A stretch of 49,800 bases of DNA from Candidatus Bipolaricaulota bacterium (GTDB lineage: Bacteria; Bipolaricaulota; Bipolaricaulia; UBA7950; UBA9294): the NCBI GenBank assembly GCA_021159105.1, contig JAGGSM010000064.1, forward strand, positions 1 through 49,800. Direction: 5' to 3'. Below the pieces are notes generated by a model. That model saw only the letters and a list, made by a program, of their open reading frames with translations. It was not told where the DNA came from and did no database searches. The position numbers and the translations under genes were made by a program. How positions within the stretch are numbered: position 1 is the stretch's first letter; every line of letters begins with the position of its first letter. Below are positions 49,249-49,800 of this stretch, piece after piece.

Positions 49249-49800
49249 ATGAGATCGGCAAGATTCTTCTTTCTTATTGCAGCGGTCATCGTTGGTGTCA
49301 GCGTGAACTGCCTTGCGCTCCAGATTACGCAGATCGAGTTTGATCTGCACATGCCTCCAGGATCTGCGGACACGTACACGTTTCAGGTGATCAACAATGA
49401 GGCAGACTCCCAGGATGTGACGGTGTACATCGGGGACTGGACGCGAACGGAGAGCGGCGAGAACGATTTTCTCTCCCTTGACAGTGCCCGCTGGCTCTTT
49501 GCGCGCAAGTTCAAGGCAGGGGATGAGTTGGACATCCAGTATCGTGCTACCCTGCCCAGGGATGGCATCACCGTGAATGGGACATATGCAACGGGAAGCC
49601 CCGCTGCGCAGGGGGAGATTGTTGGTGAAAGTAACCTCCTCGTGGTTGGAGCGCAGACCCCGGTTGAACCGACTGATGGGGTGGTCGCCATCACCCGCAC
49701 CGTCGTCTCCGTGGGGGACGGTGGAGCAGTCACTGTCGATCTGCACGTGCATGCGCTGCAGGACTTCGGAGGCTTACGCATCGACGAGACATTCTCCTTG
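49249..49800 (+). CDS. Exported PapD/DUF916-like protein (partial, runs off the right edge)
   Basis: An ORF open to the window end, 184 residues so far. It starts at ATG 49249 with GGAGGGA 5 nt upstream, has a signal peptide (FFFLIAAVIVGVSVNCLA), and then an Ig-like domain similar to that at 41448: ITQIEFDLHMPPGSADTYTFQVINNE, VYIGDWTRTESGEND, and GTYATGSPAAQGEI. This is the pattern of fimbrial chaperones and of DUF916 proteins found with WxL proteins. The second half at the edge (VSVGDGGAVTVDLHVHAL) looks like a further beta domain. It lies 53 nt after gene E and is probably in its transcript. Confidence 0.78.
   Translation, partial: MRSARFFFLIAAVIVGVSVNCLALQITQIEFDLHMPPGSADTYTFQVINNEADSQDVTVYIGDWTRTESGENDFLSLDSARWLFARKFKAGDELDIQYRATLPRDGITVNGTYATGSPAAQGEIVGESNLLVVGAQTPVEPTDGVVAITRTVVSVGDGGAVTVDLHVHALQDFGGLRIDETFSL

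Overview
This window looks like a chromosomal segment of an anaerobic, probably deep-branching bacterium. No rRNA or tRNA gene was recognised. Signs of anaerobic life are a glycyl-radical enzyme with its radical-SAM activase, an aldehyde:ferredoxin oxidoreductase, pyruvate phosphate dikinase and a membrane polyferredoxin. The gene set would fit a candidate phylum such as Bipolaricaulota, but that is a guess and not something the sequence proves.

Layout, left half. A minus-strand block holds argS, ftsY and ppdK (ppdK is cut by the left edge). Across a compact divergent promoter lie a membrane-anchored peptidase-MA-like protein, an exported helical-repeat protein and a peptide ABC importer (binding protein plus two permeases, no ATPases). 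gyrA, tyrS and a nitroreductase follow. A minus-strand cysK-cysE operon is preceded by a promoter and a 27-codon leader ORF with four cysteine codons near its end, which suggests cysteine-responsive attenuation. Next come a nucleoside hydrolase-ribokinase pair, an exported chagasin-like protease inhibitor, and an aldehyde:ferredoxin oxidoreductase with two MoaD/ThiS-like proteins.

Middle. Genes for a small lipoprotein, a queuosine-salvage glycosidase, a helix-hairpin-helix membrane protein, a CxxC protein, a Gdt1-type transporter, surE and rsmD are followed by an overlapping HAD phosphatase-flavoprotein-C39-like peptidase set. A minus-strand overlapping run couples gltX to two extracytoplasmic thioredoxin-fold proteins and a membrane polyferredoxin. 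A lipoprotein, a glycyl-radical activase and a HypD-like glycyl-radical enzyme form another minus-strand operon.

Right end (about 39.3 kb to the edge) is the most unusual part. Three leaders each carry two c-di-GMP-I (GEMM-I) riboswitch aptamers in tandem. They precede genes for small exported beta-rich proteins that recall WxL, coat or fibre subunits. Around them are a fourth gene of this kind on the other strand, a two-domain version, two PapD/DUF916-like proteins (one with dockerin-like repeats), a beta-helix protein fused to an OpuAC-like binding domain, and a HAMP protein whose GGDEF domain has lost its active site but keeps an RxxD I-site. I read this as a surface-fibre or matrix locus wired to c-di-GMP at the RNA level and probably also through a receptor protein.

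The window also has a three-copy structured intergenic repeat of about 90-100 bp with compensatory changes in its stems, a REP-like 22-bp inverted repeat, and several promoters placed so close to start codons that leaderless mRNAs are likely.
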